Below are positions 14,726 to 16,798 of a DNA stretch of 16,798 nucleotides, one piece after another. Where the stretch lies: contig JAVBKB010000050.1 of NCBI GenBank assembly GCA_031554275.1, forward strand, positions 1 through 16,798. Reading direction: 5' to 3'. Below the pieces are notes generated by a model. It was not told the origin of the DNA and did no database searches. It worked only from the letters and a program-made list of their open reading frames with translations. Origin of the DNA: JAVBKB01 sp031554275. Lineage in GTDB: Bacteria; Bacillota; Bacilli; JARBTR01. The stretch's first letter is position 1, and every line of letters begins with the position of its first letter. A program made the translations under genes and the position numbers.

Positions 14726-15943
14726 TTACATGTTTCTAAGTTTCTCTTTGTACTGAACTAAATCAAGCGTTTTAATTGCAACACCAGATGCCATTGCGGC
14801 ACCTGCAACTGCAACTGCCACTTCAATTGCAACATTGCGATTAAATGGTGACGGAATCACATAATCCGTTGATAATTCATTTTCCGGAATCATATTAGCA
14901 AGTGCGTGGACTGCTGCCATTTTCATATGATCATTAATCTCCCTTGCTCGCGCATCCAATGCTCCACGGAAAACACCAGGGAAAACCAATACATTGTTCA
15001 CTTGATTAGCATAGTCAGATCTTCCTGTGCAAATGACAAACGCCTCAGCTGCAATCGCATCTTCTGGCATAATTTCGGGAATCGGGTTTGCTAATGCAAA
15101 GATAATTGGATCCTTCGACATTGATTGTACATGTTCCTTCTCAAGAACTCCGCCAACAGATACACCAATAAACACATCTGCTCCAATCAATACTTCTGAA
15201 AGTGTTCCTTGTTCATGCAGATGATTAGTTTCCTTGGCGATCGCCATCTTGGCTTCATTCATACCGGTGGTTCTACCTTCATAAATAGCACCATTCCGAT
15301 CACAAATGATGATGTTTTGAACACCAAACTGCTTCAATAATGAACCGATTGCAGTCCCTGCGGCACCTGCACCATTGATAACAACTTTAATCTTGGAAAT
15401 ATCTTTCCTCGCCAGCTTAAGTGCATTGAGAAGTCCAGCAACAGCTACAATTGCAGTGCCATGCTGATCATCGTGCATGACAGGCATTTGCAACTCTTCT
15501 TTCAGCCTTTTTTCAATGTAAAAGCAGTTCGGGGCAGAGATATCTTCGATATTAATTCCACCAAAAGTCGGGCTTAACATCTTGACTGTCTCGATAATTT
15601 TGTCTGGATCCTCAGAATCTAAACAAATTGGAAACGCATCAATATTAGCAAAGTTTTTGAATAGAACGGATTTCCCTTCCATCACTGGCAGAGCCGCTTC
15701 GGGACCAATGTTTCCGAGTCCAAGAACCGCAGAACCATTCGTCACGATGGCTACCATATTACCTTTGAAAGTATAATCATAAGTTTTTTCTTTATTCATA
15801 CTAATTTCCTTACAGGGCTCCGCAACTCCTGGTGAGTATAGCAGACTTAATTCTTTTGCATTTGTAATCTCACACTTAGCTGAAAGCGTTACTTTTCCCT
15901 TAAGCTGTTCATGCAATTGTAGGGAATCATTTCTTAAGTCCAC
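14726..15943 (-). CDS. ytsJ: Malic enzyme (YtsJ type)
   Basis: Oxidative decarboxylation of malate to pyruvate; B. subtilis YtsJ is the major NADP-dependent malic enzyme, supplying NADPH. The 405-residue product is near the family length (410). Seen are LLYSPGVAEPC (34-44) with the catalytic tyrosine Y36, GNMVAIVTNGSAVLGLGNIGP (61-81), K91 in MEGKSVLFK, metal ligands E133 D134 and D159 (in HDDQHGTA), and a Rossmann fold with GAGAAGTAIG (191-200) and D215. The nucleotide preference cannot be fixed from these residues alone. The start is GTG at 15943, five bases after AAAGGAGA. It is the first gene of a probable ytsJ-accD-accA unit and has a leader containing a 12-bp hairpin. Confidence 0.94.
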   Translation of the reverse strand: MDLRNDSLQLHEQLKGKVTLSAKCEITNAKELSLLYSPGVAEPCKEISMNKEKTYDYTFKGNMVAIVTNGSAVLGLGNIGPEAALPVMEGKSVLFKNFANIDAFPICLDSEDPDKIIETVKMLSPTFGGINIEDISAPNCFYIEKRLKEELQMPVMHDDQHGTAIVAVAGLLNALKLARKDISKIKVVINGAGAAGTAIGSLLKQFGVQNIIICDRNGAIYEGRTTGMNEAKMAIAKETNHLHEQGTLSEVLIGADVFIGVSVGGVLEKEHVQSMSKDPIIFALANPIPEIMPEDAIAAEAFVICTGRSDYANQVNNVLVFPGVFRGALDARAREINDHMKMAAVHALANMIPENELSTDYVIPSPFNRNVAIEVAVAVAGAAMASGVAIKTLDLVQYKEKLRNM

Positions 15944-15983
15944 GTGGTTCTCCTTTTGTTATCTTGAAAATTAATAAACATTA

Positions 15984-16014
15984 TCCTAATTCTCTGTTTT
16001 CAAGAGAATCAGAA
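15984..16014 (-). promoter_or_regulatory. Hairpin in the ytsJ leader
   Basis: In minus-strand RNA TTCTGATTCTCT (16003-16014) pairs with AGAGAATTAGGA (15984-15995) around a 7-base loop, 12 pairs including two G-U wobbles. The wobbles pair stably only in minus-strand RNA, the direction of ytsJ transcription. No U run follows, and it ends 28 bp before the ribosome binding site. It may be an mRNA stability element, a protein site, or a DNA operator. Confidence 0.45.
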
Positions 16015-16034
16015 TTATTTTTGATAACGCTACT

Positions 16035-16043
16035 ATCATAACA
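16035..16043 (-). promoter_or_regulatory. Candidate extended -10 promoter of ytsJ-accDA
   Basis: Minus strand TGTTATGAT is an extended -10 (TG, one base, TATGAT). The -35 position reads TTTTAT, a poor match, and it overlaps the dnaE terminator. I see no better promoter in the 249-bp gap. Confidence 0.45.
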
Positions 16044-16050
16044 GATTTTC

Positions 16051-16081
16051 ATAAAAAATAAAACCAGGTGCTAACACCTAG
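16051..16081 (-). terminator. Rho-independent terminator of dnaE
   Basis: Minus strand: CTAGGTG (16075-16081) pairs with CACCTGG (16064-16070) around the loop TTAG, with one T-G wobble, and is followed by TTTTATTTTTT. The plus strand also has a U run (CTTTTTTG), so it could work both ways. It lies 112 bp past the dnaE stop. Confidence 0.8.
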
Positions 16082-16114
16082 TACTTTTTTGTAAAATATG
16101 ATACTGACTAGCCC

Positions 16115-16139
16115 TGTAGGCATAGAACATGCGCCTACA
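16115..16139. repeat. Second hairpin downstream of dnaE
   Basis: TGTAGGC (16115-16121) and GCCTACA (16133-16139) form a perfect 7-bp stem with an 11-base loop between the dnaE stop and its terminator. There is no U run on either side, so it is not itself a terminator; it may protect the 3' end of the mRNA. Confidence 0.4.
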
Positions 16140-16192
16140 AATACTTTGTATTTCAAAGCCAGTTGGCGATCTATCCATTGCAAGTTGGCCTT

Positions 16193-16798
16193 TTATTTGG
16201 AAAACTGAAAGTGCTCTTTACCAATAATTTTCTCAAGATCTTGAAGAAAGCTAGCGGTTGGATTGACCCAATCGCTTCGATTTAACAAAATTGTTCTATT
16301 CTCTTTTTCATAGCTTAAATAGACTTTGGCATCACCAGGATAGATGGTAAATAGCCGCTTCAGTTTATTTAATAGCACAGTATTATGCATTTTCTCAGGG
16401 ATTTGCACATGGACAAATGTTTTTAACACTGAAAGTGCTTCTTCGTAATCGTAGACGCGATCAATAACAAACTGCTCTTGATCGTTCCTTTCTTCAAGCT
16501 TCCCTTCAAAAATACAGACATTCCCGCTGAAAAGCAATCCATTTGAATGGGAGAACACTTTTGGAAAGGCAACGGCTTCAACATCTTTTGAATCATCACC
16601 AATCTGGATGAAAGCCATCTGCTCACCCTTCTTTGTGCGGATTATTTTCACTTTATGAATGTAGCAACCGCAGATACTTGTTTCACCAATTAAACAATTT
16701 GTTATTGGTATGACACCCACTTGTTTAAAAGCTGTTTGATAAGAGGTAACAGGGTGTGCACTTATATATGTGCCTAACACCAATTTCTCGTTTTGTAA
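16193..16798 (-). CDS. dnaE: DNA polymerase III alpha subunit DnaE, C-terminal part (partial)
   Basis: In Bacillales DnaE extends RNA primers on the lagging strand before handing over to PolC. Only the last 201 codons are inside the window; the open frame continues past the right edge. It begins in the finger region with EKLVLGTYISAHPV (4-17 of the fragment), a DnaE signature (EKEVLGxYxSxHP). The OB-fold nucleic-acid binding domain follows at about 40-120, including KKGEQMAFIQIGDDSKDVEAV (56-76) and FSGNVCIFEGKLEERND (90-106). The last 80 residues form the C-terminal region and look complete, ending in a normal stop followed by a terminator. No frameshift is visible. The gene precedes ytsJ, as in B. 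subtilis. Confidence 0.93.
   Translation of the reverse strand, partial: LQNEKLVLGTYISAHPVTSYQTAFKQVGVIPITNCLIGETSICGCYIHKVKIIRTKKGEQMAFIQIGDDSKDVEAVAFPKVFSHSNGLLFSGNVCIFEGKLEERNDQEQFVIDRVYDYEEALSVLKTFVHVQIPEKMHNTVLLNKLKRLFTIYPGDAKVYLSYEKENRTILLNRSDWVNPTASFLQDLEKIIGKEHFQFSK

Noticed and set aside
15881..15894. TGAAAGCGTTACTT inside ytsJ as a CcpA cre site
   Set aside because: The left half matches cre well but the last three bases do not, the symmetry is lost, and it lies within coding sequence.
1..16798. Mobile element, prophage, defence system, CRISPR, tRNA or rRNA
   Set aside because: No transposase or integrase motifs, terminal repeats, regular repeat-spacer arrays or RNA-gene signatures were seen; the gene order is conserved core chromosome throughout.

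Overview
The window is a stretch of core chromosome from a low-GC, AT-rich Gram-positive bacterium of the order Bacillales. The protein sequences and gene order match the Bacillus subtilis neighbourhood dnaE-ytsJ-accD-accA-pfkA-pyk-fxsA-ytvI-citZ-icd-mdh-phoP-phoR-polA. YtvI is a family associated with sporulation, which hints at a spore former. I cannot name the genus from sequence alone. There is no sign of mobile elements, CRISPR arrays, prophage, tRNA or rRNA.

All genes except ytvI lie on the minus strand, so transcription runs from high to low coordinates. From the right edge: the 3' end of dnaE (16193-16798) with its terminator; ytsJ-accD-accA, a probable operon for malic enzyme and acetyl-CoA carboxyltransferase, ending at a strong terminator (12601-12634); pfkA-pyk, the two regulated glycolytic kinases, with a promoter at 12522-12550; and fxsA, a small membrane protein. 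ytvI (7715-8818, plus strand) is convergent with fxsA and divergent from citZ. A perfect 21-bp-stem hairpin separates ytvI from fxsA. Then come citZ-icd plus a small phosphatase-like gene (probable operon), mdh with its own promoter and terminator, phoP-phoR (overlapping), and the 5' end of polA, cut by the left edge.

Functionally the window links lower glycolysis (PfkA, Pyk), malate and pyruvate exchange (YtsJ), the first committed step of fatty acid synthesis (AccD/AccA, needing AccB and AccC from elsewhere), the citrate-to-2-oxoglutarate arm of the TCA cycle (CitZ, Icd), malate oxidation (Mdh), the phosphate-starvation two-component system (PhoP/PhoR) and DNA replication and repair polymerases (DnaE, PolA).

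Most of this is ordinary housekeeping sequence and I see no new multi-gene system. The points that depart from the usual pattern are: a small phosphatase-like protein between icd and mdh whose active-site arginine position is lysine; a PhoR with almost no extracytoplasmic domain; a pyruvate kinase whose extra C-terminal domain lacks the phosphohistidine-type histidine; a repeat- and palindrome-rich 490-bp region between citZ and ytvI; and non-ATG starts on pfkA, accD and ytsJ.
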